Below are positions 1 to 6,896 of a stretch of 10,259 nucleotides of DNA, one piece after another (position 1 is the stretch's first letter; each line of letters starts with the position of its first letter). Both the position numbers and the translations under genes were made by a program. The notes beneath the pieces are model-generated. The model had not been told where the DNA came from and made no database searches. It was given only the letters and a program-made list of their open reading frames with translations. The DNA comes from Deltaproteobacteria bacterium. Lineage in GTDB: Bacteria; Bdellovibrionota; UBA1018; UBA923. The DNA is taken from the NCBI GenBank assembly GCA_016194725.1, contig JACQAW010000087.1, positions 1-10,259 on the forward strand. The letters are read 5' to 3'.

Positions 1-2
1 AC

Positions 3-821
3 TGGGCGCAGGGCCTGCCTTGCGCCAAAGACGGCTCGGCCGCGACCATCAAGCTGAATCTTGCCGCGCTCGATCCCGTACTCAACAACCGCACCAAGGC
101 CGACGGCAGCAACCCCGAGGTTGAGGGCACTCTTTTTCACGAGGCGCTGCACTTCTTCTACCACGACCACAACAAAGGAATCGACCTGTGCTACATGGCC
201 GAATACTGCTGTTTCAAGAATGACGAGCAGGCCTGCGCGCTGATGAAAGATCCGAAGCTTGCCGACCCGAATTACTGGAAGACCGAAGAGTACCTGAAAA
301 AATACACGGTAATCATGTTCAAGAACGGACGCGGCGACTTCGCCGTTCCCACCGCCATCGGGGCCACACTGGCCAGTTCGCCGGCTGATCCGGCGGCCCT
401 CAAGGCCGTGATGGAGGCGTTGCCCGCAAGCGAGCTTGGCCCCAGCGGCGTGCGCCTGCTCAACGGCGTGATTCTAATGGCTTCGAAAAGAAAGCTCGTG
501 GGTCCCAACGAGACCAGCAGCAATGACGGTCTTACCGAGGGCCAGATTGCCGCAAAGGGCGCGTCCGCGATCTACGGTCAGCTGGTGGGTGTGGCCATCG
601 GACCCTATTCGGACGACGAGCGCAAAAGGCTCATCGACGAAAAGCTTCAATCCATGAAACAGATGGTCTGTTCGCGGCCACAGAACGCCGAAGACCGCGG
701 CACTTTCTATACGACTTTCGGCAACGACATCGCCTGGATCAAGAAAGTCTGGCGAGCTCAGGGGCCGTTTCCCGCTTCTCTCAACGAACTGACGCCCAAG
801 TCGATCTGCGCCGGCCCCTGA
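3..821 (+). CDS. Cys-rich protein with HExxH zinc-protease motif (5' end outside window)
   Basis: The reading frame is open from the first bases of the window and ends at TGA 819-821, so the start lies upstream. The Met at 195 is internal, because the strongest motif is ahead of it. At 138-152 the frame encodes HEALH, followed by FFYHDHN. This fits the HExxH zinc-binding and catalytic motif of gluzincin/metzincin-type metallopeptidases; the His residues after it could supply further ligands. Just after comes a Cys cluster (LCYMAEYCCF, then QAC), which suggests disulfides and an exported or periplasmic protein. The signal peptide, if any, is outside the window. The rest (about 200 residues) shows no family I recognise. 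It could be a metalloprotease or a degenerate relative. The open frame is certain; the function rests on one motif. Confidence 0.72.
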   Translation, partial: WAQGLPCAKDGSAATIKLNLAALDPVLNNRTKADGSNPEVEGTLFHEALHFFYHDHNKGIDLCYMAEYCCFKNDEQACALMKDPKLADPNYWKTEEYLKKYTVIMFKNGRGDFAVPTAIGATLASSPADPAALKAVMEALPASELGPSGVRLLNGVILMASKRKLVGPNETSSNDGLTEGQIAAKGASAIYGQLVGVAIGPYSDDERKRLIDEKLQSMKQMVCSRPQNAEDRGTFYTTFGNDIAWIKKVWRAQGPFPASLNELTPKSICAGP

Positions 822-917
822 AGCTTTCCGGGTCGCATGAGGAGTAATCCGGTAAAGTCTGCCGCCGGTAAAGCGAACCGAATCAGTTTGAAATTAGATC
901 CACCCTACAAAAACTGC

Positions 918-922
918 GGAGG
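918..922 (+). promoter_or_regulatory. Shine-Dalgarno GGAGG supporting the GTG start at 928
   Basis: GGAGG at 918-922 is followed after 5 nt by GTG at 928. The in-frame ATG at 949 (MANEKKQ...) has only a weak AGG ahead of it. The GTG start is therefore preferred, although the first seven residues lie outside the receiver fold and ATG 949 remains possible. Confidence 0.55.
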
Positions 923-927
923 TTCGG

Positions 928-2334
928 GTGGTCAGGTACAATCGTGTAATGGCGAACGAAAAAAAACAGCGCGTGCTTCTTGTCGTCGACGCCGACGCCG
1001 GCTTTCTCGAACAGCTGCAAGCTGAAGAGCAGCTCACCGATCTTCGTACTTATTGCACCTCTACTGCTGAAGCGGCTAGCCAGGTGCTCCTGGATCCGGG
1101 GCTCGGCGTCGTCGGCACATTTGTCGACTCGGCGCTACCGGATCTGGGCTGGCTCTCGGTCGTGGAACAGGCGCATAAGAGCGTGCCCGGTATGCCAATC
1201 TTTCTCGTACGCGACTCGTCGCTCGAGGTGAGTGACGAGGAGCTCAAGGCCGTGGGCATTCGCCAGTCTCTCGGGAAGCCTCTCGATTTCAAACGAATGG
1301 TCGATATCGTCGCGCCGTTGGCGGTGGGCTTCGACATCGAGGGCGCGCTTGAGAAAGCAAAGGGCAACACCGACAGCCTGGGTGGCGTCAGTGTAGCGCA
1401 AGACATAGCGTTCATGCCAATTCGCGCCGACAACTTCCTGTCCGGAACGAAATCGATCTTCGACCTGTATATCCGCATCGGAACAAACCACAACTTGAAG
1501 ATTCTTCAGGCGGGCGACGTTTTCGATACCGAACGCCTTGAGAGTTATCTCAAGAAGGGGGTTACCCACTTCTTTATCAAGAAGGAAGTGCAGGAAACCT
1601 ACCTGCGCTACTGCGAGCACCTTACGACCCGTCTTCTGACCTCGAAAAAGGTTCCTTCGCAGGTGAAGGTGGCGCAGACGCTCAACCACGGCGAAGAGGT
1701 GGCAAACTTTCTTAAGGGCAACGGGCTTACTGATTTTCAATATCGTTATGCCTCGCAATTCGCCTACAACGTGCAGCAGCTCTTTCAGCAGTTCAATCCC
1801 CACAAAAACAACGTGCTCAACGCCTTTCTCTCGGATTTGGCGGCCTACGACCATGGTGTCGGCACGACCATGATCGCCGCGCTCATGGCCGAGGCATTGG
1901 ACGTGACGTCGGGCTATGCGGTCCAGATCGTGGGCATGGTGGCGCTGTTGCACGACATCGGGCTGCAGAAGACGCCCGAGCTCAAGCACGAAGACGAAAC
2001 CAGGATGTCCAAGGAAGAGCTCATCACGTTTCACACGCATCCAGACACCGGCGCCGAGATGCTCCGCAAGCTCAAGGTGATGGACCCGGCCGTGCCGCAC
2101 GCCGTTGCATCCCATCACGCGCGCCGCAACCACAAAGGCTTTCCAAAAAATATCGGCGCTACCGGCATTAATCAGGTAGCCGAGATCGTCGGCTGCAGCG
2201 ATGAGTTCTCCAGGCTAATCACGGCGAAAATCAAGCATCCGGAGCTGACGCCGCTTCAGCTCATGGACGTGGATGTGCTCGAGGGTTTTTCGCGGCCGGT
2301 AGCCGATGCCTTCCGCAAGGTGTTCGTCACTTGA
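928..2334 (+). CDS. Response regulator with receiver domain and C-terminal HD-GYP-type domain
   Basis: This is a cytoplasmic signalling protein of 468 residues from GTG 928 (461 from ATG 949). Residues about 15-130 form a receiver domain: acidic pocket D21/D23, likely phospho-acceptor D67 (FVDSALPD), and conserved Lys-Pro at K117 (LGKPLD). Residues about 160-240 are a less familiar segment (LYIRIG, LKILQAGD, GVTHFFIKKE). Residues about 300-440 match an HD-GYP domain: H309, HD at 342-343, H371-P372, HH at 396-397, GFP at 404-406 in place of GYP, and D425. In this family the metal-binding HD core hydrolyses cyclic di-GMP. The usual HDxGK is HDIGLQ here, so the conserved Lys is missing, and GYP is altered; activity may be weakened or changed. 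It converges with the receiver/TPR gene 13 bp away. Function is inferred from family. Confidence 0.88.
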   Translation: MVRYNRVMANEKKQRVLLVVDADAGFLEQLQAEEQLTDLRTYCTSTAEAASQVLLDPGLGVVGTFVDSALPDLGWLSVVEQAHKSVPGMPIFLVRDSSLEVSDEELKAVGIRQSLGKPLDFKRMVDIVAPLAVGFDIEGALEKAKGNTDSLGGVSVAQDIAFMPIRADNFLSGTKSIFDLYIRIGTNHNLKILQAGDVFDTERLESYLKKGVTHFFIKKEVQETYLRYCEHLTTRLLTSKKVPSQVKVAQTLNHGEEVANFLKGNGLTDFQYRYASQFAYNVQQLFQQFNPHKNNVLNAFLSDLAAYDHGVGTTMIAALMAEALDVTSGYAVQIVGMVALLHDIGLQKTPELKHEDETRMSKEELITFHTHPDTGAEMLRKLKVMDPAVPHAVASHHARRNHKGFPKNIGATGINQVAEIVGCSDEFSRLITAKIKHPELTPLQLMDVDVLEGFSRPVADAFRKVFVT

Positions 2335-2347
2335 AGCGAGGCAAGGC

Positions 2348-3955
2348 CTACTCTGCTTTTGTCTCGGGTTTTCCGGTTCCGAGCAGCTCATCGAAGTGGG
2401 CTTTCTTGTCAGGGTAGGCCTTGATGGCGGCGTAATAGTATTGCTCAGCCGCCGAAGGCAGATGGTTCTCAACGGCAATTTTTATCATCTCGGTGAACAG
2501 CCTCATATCCTTGATTTCACGCTGCAGCAGCGTGCGGCCTTGTTCGAAAACCGCGTTGCGCGGGCCGTCGGCCACCTTGATCAGAAAGCGCATCAGGAGA
2601 AAATCGTCGGAGTTGCAGTCTTCGGGCGGGAACTTGGCCAGGAACTGCTCGGCCTCTTTGGCGAGGCGGTAGTCGATCAGCGAGAGGATGATCTCGCGTA
2701 GTATCATCGGGCGACCACTCGAGGTGGCCGAAGCTTTTCGAAAAAGCTCGAGAGCACGGGCGTTGCCGACCTTGGTGCTGAGATAGTATTTTCCGCACAC
2801 GACGAGCGCCGAGCAGATGTACTTGATGAGCGTTTCGTCGCGGTCGTCGAGGTTAATGAAGATCGCGTAGTATTTCTCAATGTCCTCGTACTTGCCGGTA
2901 ACGATAGCCAGGCGCAGCACCTCGGCCAAGCGCTTGGGGTTGGCGGGAAAGTACTGCGCGATTCTTCGTACGACCTCGTAAGCTGCGGTGTGCTCGCGCA
3001 TGCCCATCAAGACCTCGTAGAGGCCTACCATGCACTTATAATGGATACGGTTGTACTGCAGCCCGCTCTCGTAGTTGCCTTGTGCAGCATCGAGAATTTT
3101 TCTGAGATAGTTGAGTTGGCCGAGGTAAGCGCAGGCGAGTGCTGGCGCCGGATCGAGTTTGCGGGCGCGCTCGAAATGCTGCTGGGCTTCGTCGAGGCTG
3201 CCCGCCGCCATGGCCTTCTTGCCGTCCTCGATTGCGACCACGTATTCCGGTGGACGGATCTTGGCAATAGCTGCCTTCATCACCGTTTTGCGGACGACCT
3301 CGGGCGTGATCGGCTTGATGATATAGGCGTCGATATCCTCCTCGGCCGCACGCGCGACGGCGGACTGCGAGGTGTTGCCGGTTGCAATGATGAAAAGCGT
3401 CTCTTTGGTTTCAAGCGGCCGGAACTCACGCTGCTTCTGTAGCAGATCAAGGCCGCAGCGCTTGCCCAATTCGAACTCGGCTACGACGATATGGGGTTTC
3501 TCGGACTCTATTGCCGTCTGCGCCTGGTTAAAGCTGCTGACGAGAATCGTGAGGTTGCTCTTGGCGCCTAGCTCGCGAAATACATTGTACAGGCCCGAGC
3601 GCGAGGTTGAGCTTGGGTCGGCGATGAGTACTTTGCGGTTTTCGAGGTACTTGGTGAAAATTGCCGCCGAGCGCGAGTCGGGGGCGTCTTCAATTTGGGA
3701 AACTTTTCCGGTTGCGACGAATATCAGTGGAACTTGGGGAGCGCCCGCGCCACTTTGATAGACGTGGAACATGACGTTGTGATCGATGGCGCAGCTATTT
3801 GCCGGAAGGCTCAGGACCACCGAGCTGTCGCCGATCTCGTCCAGGCCGGCGCTCTTGATATCCACTTCGGTGCCGCTGACGAGGTTTTTGAAGCTTACGC
3901 CGAGTTTAATCGAAAGAAAATCGGCGGGATCTACGAGTTTTTCGGGGTCGCTCAT
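2348..3955 (-). CDS. Pseudo-receiver plus TPR signalling protein
   Basis: The protein has 535 residues from ATG 3955 (MSDPEKL). The frame is open further upstream to 4120, but those 55 residues look non-coding, and a GGA lies 8 nt before ATG 3955. Residues 1-100 form a small beta-rich N-terminal domain, possibly PilZ-like. Residues about 107-230 are a receiver fold: KVLIADP with D113, T192 and K214-P215. The phospho-acceptor position is Glu (E160 in VVAEFEL, aligned to the usual LLD), and the acidic pair is reduced to one Asp. Residues about 240-520 are helical repeats of TPR type (for example SLDEAQQHFERARKLDP). No output enzyme is visible, so it probably acts as a scaffold or partner protein. 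Glu can mimic phospho-Asp, so it may be locked on, or it may simply not be phosphorylated. Confidence 0.85.
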   Translation of the reverse strand: MSDPEKLVDPADFLSIKLGVSFKNLVSGTEVDIKSAGLDEIGDSSVVLSLPANSCAIDHNVMFHVYQSGAGAPQVPLIFVATGKVSQIEDAPDSRSAAIFTKYLENRKVLIADPSSTSRSGLYNVFRELGAKSNLTILVSSFNQAQTAIESEKPHIVVAEFELGKRCGLDLLQKQREFRPLETKETLFIIATGNTSQSAVARAAEEDIDAYIIKPITPEVVRKTVMKAAIAKIRPPEYVVAIEDGKKAMAAGSLDEAQQHFERARKLDPAPALACAYLGQLNYLRKILDAAQGNYESGLQYNRIHYKCMVGLYEVLMGMREHTAAYEVVRRIAQYFPANPKRLAEVLRLAIVTGKYEDIEKYYAIFINLDDRDETLIKYICSALVVCGKYYLSTKVGNARALELFRKASATSSGRPMILREIILSLIDYRLAKEAEQFLAKFPPEDCNSDDFLLMRFLIKVADGPRNAVFEQGRTLLQREIKDMRLFTEMIKIAVENHLPSAAEQYYYAAIKAYPDKKAHFDELLGTGKPETKAE

Positions 3956-4446
3956 CTTGTTTCCAAAGTTACCATATCTTTGGCAGTGGCACCGTGTTGA
4001 AGGTAAAAAAATTCCTGCATCGGGTATACAGGTAGATTTTGCCCAGGACCCCACTGCGTCGAATTTCGTCGCAGGCCGCTGGATGAAAAGTTTGATCTGC
4101 CTTGAGCCAAAGCTGAGCACCTACCGAGCGCCATACGACATCCGTCAGAAATGAAAGCTCTTTGGCGGAAAATGAATCCAAAGACGGCCTCGGTGGCGCA
4201 GATGGAATCAGACTTTAGCCGGCAGTCAGTGGGACGAAGCCACAGGTCGGCATTCTCGGCCGCCGTGGTGGAAAAAAATATGGCGCAAACTCTGCATCGT
4301 GGACGCTGCTACCGAGCGCATGGAAGCACCGGTTCGCGCTGACCAGGGAGCAAATTCATTTGGAAAGATCGGTTATGGCGGTCCAATGCCGGCCGCAGGC
4401 CAAGTACAAGCGCGAGAAAAATGCTTAGATCAGAAGGGAGCTTCAA
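3956..4446. other. Intergenic stretch without a convincing gene
   Basis: About 490 bp separate two divergent genes. The open frames here (60-120 codons on both strands) have no recognisable protein features, no good ribosome site, and overlap one another. The only structure seen is a 6-bp inverted repeat, CCAAAG at 3963-3968 with CTTTGG at 3978-3983. It lies just upstream of the receiver/TPR start and could be an operator or a leader hairpin. A run GGTGGCGCAGATGGAA near 4193 looks slightly like a tRNA D-arm, but nothing around it folds into a tRNA. Confidence 0.4.
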
Positions 4447-4917
4447 ATGGCGGAAAAGAAAACAATTGAACGCGCAAGACAGAAAGCGCACGAAGGTAAA
4501 TCTCCTGCGACTCAGGCTGGAGAGTTTGTTAAGGAGGAGATAGAGCACATTCGCAAAGGCAAACATGGGGCCAGGTCAGCAAAGCAGGTGATAGCCATTG
4601 GCTTATCCAAGGCGAGAAAAGCCGGCATTCCCCTTCCGCCACGCGCAGGACAGAAAGCTAAAGGTCCGGGACGAAAAAAACGCAAGCCCCAGAGTCATCC
4701 GTCGGCGCGCAGGTCACGCGCTATTTTTGGTGTTTTACGGCGCGAGCCACGCCGAGCCGCCTCTTCGCGAGCTCTTTCGGCTCAAACGCGCGGTGCTGCA
4801 AAAAGGCGCGGGCCGCAAGCTCTTCATAGAGCAGCGCTCAAGGCTGTAAGAACAAAAGGTCCGAGAGTGCTGCGCGAGGCTGGACGAAAGGCCGCCAGAA
4901 GCCGCAAGGCTGCTTGA
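4447..4917 (+). CDS. Small basic DUF6496-type protein with histone-like tail
   Basis: This gene encodes 156 residues. AAGGGAG at 4434-4440 sits 6 nt before ATG 4447, a good ribosome site. Residues 1-65 carry the pattern I associate with DUF6496 proteins: TIERARQKAHEGKSPATQAG, then EEIEHIRKGKHGARS and KQVIAIGLSKARKAG. The role of that family is not established. The remaining 90 residues are low-complexity Arg/Lys/Ala/Ser/Pro, like histone H1 or bacterial nucleoid-binding tails, so nucleic-acid binding is a reasonable inference. There is no signal peptide or membrane segment. It is convergent with the VOC gene and has no operon partner. The family match is from memory of the sequence pattern. 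Confidence 0.8.
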   Translation: MAEKKTIERARQKAHEGKSPATQAGEFVKEEIEHIRKGKHGARSAKQVIAIGLSKARKAGIPLPPRAGQKAKGPGRKKRKPQSHPSARRSRAIFGVLRREPRRAASSRALSAQTRGAAKRRGPQALHRAALKAVRTKGPRVLREAGRKAARSRKAA

Positions 4918-4923
4918 TAATTT

Positions 4924-4941
4924 AAAAAGGCGGATTCCGCC
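4924..4941 (-). terminator. Rho-independent terminator of the VOC gene
   Basis: GGCGG-ATT-CCGCC at 4929-4941 forms a tight hairpin. On the minus strand it is followed directly by TTTTT (AAAAA at 4924-4928 on the plus strand). It lies 18 nt beyond the stop codon of the minus-strand VOC gene and just after the stop of the plus-strand DUF6496-type gene. The U-tract makes it directional for the VOC transcript. Confidence 0.75.
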
Positions 4942-4958
4942 GATGGCACGATGAACGT

Positions 4959-5339
4959 TTATACTGTTTTCGCGAACGCGATCACATGACCGTCTGGATC
5001 AAGGCTATAAGCCGCGATGTCTCCCCAGCTTCGTGGTTCAAGTCCGCTGAGTTCCTTTGCCCCGAGTTCGACGGCTCGATGATGATAGGCGTGAGGAGCA
5101 TTCACCCGCAGATAGAGTTCTGCACGAGGAATTCCATTGCCACTTTCGGGATCAGGGAGGCGTTCTCCCAGGAGGCGCTTGATTCCTTTTTCGGGCATGA
5201 GCCCAAGGACACAGCCTTTGTTCAGAGTGAATTCAGTCATTCCAGGAACGTGGAGGGTGGGTTCGAGATCCAACACCTTCGAGTAAAAATGCTTACTGCG
5301 CTCTTGGTCTCTGACGTATAAAATAAAATGTGCTTTCAT
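4959..5339 (-). CDS. VOC-family protein (glyoxalase/bleomycin-resistance fold)
   Basis: A complete 126-residue protein, the usual size for a single-domain vicinal-oxygen-chelate protein with two beta-alpha-beta-beta-beta modules. The first module has ILYVRDQERSKHFYSKVLDL (residues 6-25). The second ends in WGDIAAYSLDPDGHVIAFA (residues 105-123), matching the common W-G-x-x-A-x-F-x-D-P-D-G-H ending. Candidate metal ligands are H4 and E74. The position that is often Glu in the last strand (GHVIEFA) is Ala here, so one metal ligand may be missing. That suits a binding-type member or a relaxed enzyme rather than a classical glyoxalase I. Substrate cannot be told. A weak AGGA lies upstream of ATG 5339. 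It appears monocistronic, with a terminator at 4924-4941. Confidence 0.85.
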   Translation of the reverse strand: MKAHFILYVRDQERSKHFYSKVLDLEPTLHVPGMTEFTLNKGCVLGLMPEKGIKRLLGERLPDPESGNGIPRAELYLRVNAPHAYHHRAVELGAKELSGLEPRSWGDIAAYSLDPDGHVIAFAKTV

Positions 5340-5389
5340 TGGCTACGATTTCCTATTCATGCAGACAAATGTGCGACTACAAGTCCTAG

Positions 5390-5457
5390 ACCATTTTAGA
5401 CAACCCACAAACATCATTTAATGCTTACGCTGGTGTTCGTAGGTTGTCTAAAATGGT
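5390..5457. repeat. Long inverted repeat/hairpin at the left edge of the island
   Basis: ACCATTTTAGACAACC (5390-5405) is perfectly inverted at 5442-5457. Pairing continues inward to 27-nt arms (5390-5416 with 5431-5457) with three mismatches around a 14-nt loop. Two of the mismatches become G-U pairs if transcribed from the minus strand. There is no T-tract, so it is not a typical terminator. It may be a MITE-like element, terminal repeats of a lost insertion sequence, or a leader structure upstream of the VOC gene. Its right arm ends in TGGT, which also starts the tRNA-end-like sequence at 5454. Confidence 0.75.
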
Positions 5458-5474
5458 GAGTCCGGGCAGACTCG
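5454..5474 (-). repeat. Partial copy of tRNA-Lys 3' end (candidate att remnant)
   Basis: This 21-nt segment matches 9737-9757 at 19 positions; the two differences are A to G. In the tRNA these bases are the complement of the CCA end, the acceptor 3' strand and part of the T arm. It lies in the same orientation as the intact gene, as expected for the distal attachment site of an element inserted at that tRNA. It may also be the end of a different tRNA gene. Confidence 0.4.
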
Positions 5475-5555
5475 GCCTTCGCCTCTTCGCTCCTGCTCAG
5501 AAGCTCGGCATGGACAATTTGCTAAGGCGCGCATCGTGCGCGCCTTACCGCGCTA
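5469..5555 (+). repeat. 87-bp structured direct repeat, copy A
   Basis: It matches 7314-7400 at 83 of 87 positions without gaps. It contains the perfect hairpin TAAGGCGCGCA (5523-5533), loop TCG, TGCGCGCCTTA (5537-5547). A second small hairpin AACGC-TTC-GCGTT follows at 5556-5568. Three of the four differences from copy B fall in the main stem and keep base pairing. Confidence 0.9.
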
Positions 5556-5650
5556 AACGCTTCGCGTTCATCTTCCGAGAAAGTAGTCGAACTTTGCTCC
5601 AGGACTCACAGGCGTCGAAATGGGGCCAAGCTATGTTGTTTACGAAGTAG
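5556..5650 (+). pseudogene. Internally deleted copy of the HTH-recombinase/54-aa module
   Basis: Three blocks here match the fuller module further right, in the same order. 5559-5564 continues the 87-bp repeat. 5573-5595 matches 7539-7561 (22 of 23 nt) inside the HTH-recombinase gene. 5603-5650 matches 8070-8117, the last 16 codons including the stop of the 54-aa gene, at 32 of 48 nt, encoding DSQASKWGQAMLFTK versus DSQASKWGRATLLSK. Everything between has been lost. The whole 5469-5650 segment is therefore a short, non-coding derivative of the 7314-8117 unit. The short open frame that spans it (5444-5650) is a by-product of this fusion. Confidence 0.75.
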
Positions 5651-5669
5651 TTCACGGATAGCGATCTCT

Positions 5670-5716
5670 ATATATGTTTATTAATTGCATTAGTGATGCA
5701 ATAATTGAACATATAT
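5670..5716. promoter_or_regulatory. 47-bp imperfect palindrome over the ATPase start (likely operator)
   Basis: Arms of 21 nt (5670-5690 and 5696-5716) around a 5-nt centre match at 18 of 21 positions. The inner part ATTGCAT-TAGTG-ATGCAAT is perfect. It is AT-rich and overlaps the first two bases of the ATG at 5715. No Shine-Dalgarno site is present. A repressor bound here, or a hairpin in the mRNA, would block expression of the ATPase gene. It could also be an element end. Confidence 0.65.
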
Positions 5717-6848
5717 GGCACATACTCGAAAACGAGCGATTCTCCCCGAATTCCGCAAAAAACTCAAAGCCTGGCCGATCGTCAACCTGCTCGGCCCCCG
5801 CCAGTGCGGCAAGTCCACCTTTCTGCGGGAACTTGCATTTCGGGACAAGACGATGACTTACGAAACCTTCGACTTGCTCGCCACCCGGCGCCGGGCCGAG
5901 AATTCCCCGGAACTTTTCTTGAAAACCGTAGAGGTCTTCCCCTTGGTCATCGATGAGGTTCAAAAGGTGCCGCATATCTTTGACGAGCTCAAGGCCATCG
6001 TTGACATCAAACGCATCCCAGGACGTTATGTGCTGACAGGGAGCATGCAGTTTTCACGGAAGATCGGAATTCGGGAAAGTCTCACTGGGCGATCCGCGAC
6101 CGTTCGTCTGGACACGATGTCAATTCTCGAAACGCGGGATGCCAGCCCGATATCTCTCGCGGACTGCCAGAGGTACCTCGCGCGAGGCGGAATGCCGGGA
6201 GTGTGCTTCATGCGGGAAGACTCCGTCAGGACCAACTATTGGGAGCAGTGGCTCGAAACGATCTGCGAGCGGGATTTGCGCGACTTCGGGCAGGGTCGGC
6301 TCTCCGGAGACCTGGCGCGCGGGATACTCGAAGCGTGCGCCACGCTCGAAACACCGATGATCGCCGATATCGCAAAAAAGCTACAAGTAGACTCCCGGAG
6401 AATTCAAAGTCATGTTCAGGCTTTGCGAGACCTTTTTGTGTTGCGGGAAATCGCGCCCCACGAAGCCGGTGTTGGAAAAGCGCTCCTTCTGCCGTTTGAC
6501 TGCGGACTCGCCAAAACCCTTGGTGCCGACTCGCGTAGACGGTGGCAGGTTTGGTTCGCTACCGAATACCTGAATCAGCGCGCCTTCCGCGGCTTGCCAT
6601 TGGCACCCCTGAAATTCTATCTTACCCAGAGGGGTTCTTTTATCGACTTCGTCACCGGCACTGATTTTCACCTGTTTTGCGACTCCCCGTTTCCTTCTCG
6701 ACGCGCAAAAATGACACTGGACGCTGCGGCGAGAAAGCTTTCCCATGCTTCGTTCAAGGCTTACTGTCCGACGGAGCACGATTCGGTTCGGCTAGGACTA
6801 AGACAAGCGGCCGTTCCTTGGGCCCAGACTGCGTCAATTCAAGAATAA
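5715..6848 (+). CDS. AAA ATPase of AAA_14/DUF4143 type
   Basis: The protein has 377 residues. The Walker A motif GPRQCGKST is at 27-35, Walker B LVIDEVQKVP at 77-86 (D80, E81), and a sensor-like YVLTGSMQF follows, then ESLTGR. These are typical of AAA_14 ATPases. Next is GGMPGV ... RTNYWEQWLETICERDL, the family's DUF4143 start, a winged-helix-like stretch (MIADIAKKLQVDSRRIQSHV), and a short C-terminus with GSFIDFV where relatives have G-x-E-V-D, so the acidic residue of the nuclease-like fold is lost. The start is fixed because a stop lies at 5706 and Walker A needs an early start. It has no ribosome site, so it may be leaderless. The family is widespread on mobile DNA and its cellular role is poorly known. 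It lies between the two 87-bp repeats. Confidence 0.85.
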   Translation: MAHTRKRAILPEFRKKLKAWPIVNLLGPRQCGKSTFLRELAFRDKTMTYETFDLLATRRRAENSPELFLKTVEVFPLVIDEVQKVPHIFDELKAIVDIKRIPGRYVLTGSMQFSRKIGIRESLTGRSATVRLDTMSILETRDASPISLADCQRYLARGGMPGVCFMREDSVRTNYWEQWLETICERDLRDFGQGRLSGDLARGILEACATLETPMIADIAKKLQVDSRRIQSHVQALRDLFVLREIAPHEAGVGKALLLPFDCGLAKTLGADSRRRWQVWFATEYLNQRAFRGLPLAPLKFYLTQRGSFIDFVTGTDFHLFCDSPFPSRRAKMTLDAAARKLSHASFKAYCPTEHDSVRLGLRQAAVPWAQTASIQE

Positions 6849-6896
6849 ATTCGCGCCCGGTAGGGATCTACCGCACCGAAAAGTTGGTATCTTAAA

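Noticed and set aside
1135..2133. 332-codon open frame on the minus strand
   Set aside because: It lies wholly opposite the receiver/HD-GYP gene, whose motifs are clear. The antisense product is His/Val/Leu-rich without domains, typical of a shadow frame in GC-rich DNA.
3956..4120. Upstream extension of the receiver/TPR gene by 55 codons
   Set aside because: No protein-like pattern is present, a better-supported ATG lies at 3955, and the inverted repeat at 3963-3983 suggests a control region.
4176..4290. Possible tRNA suggested by GGTGGCGCAGATGGAA
   Set aside because: No acceptor stem, anticodon arm or T arm can be placed around it.
4151..4342. 63-codon plus-strand frame in the intergenic stretch
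   Set aside because: No convincing ribosome site, no recognisable motif, and composition like noncoding sequence.
5444..5650. 68-codon frame over repeat copy A
   Set aside because: It is a fusion of the structured repeat with fragments of two genes left by an internal deletion; it has no start signals of its own.
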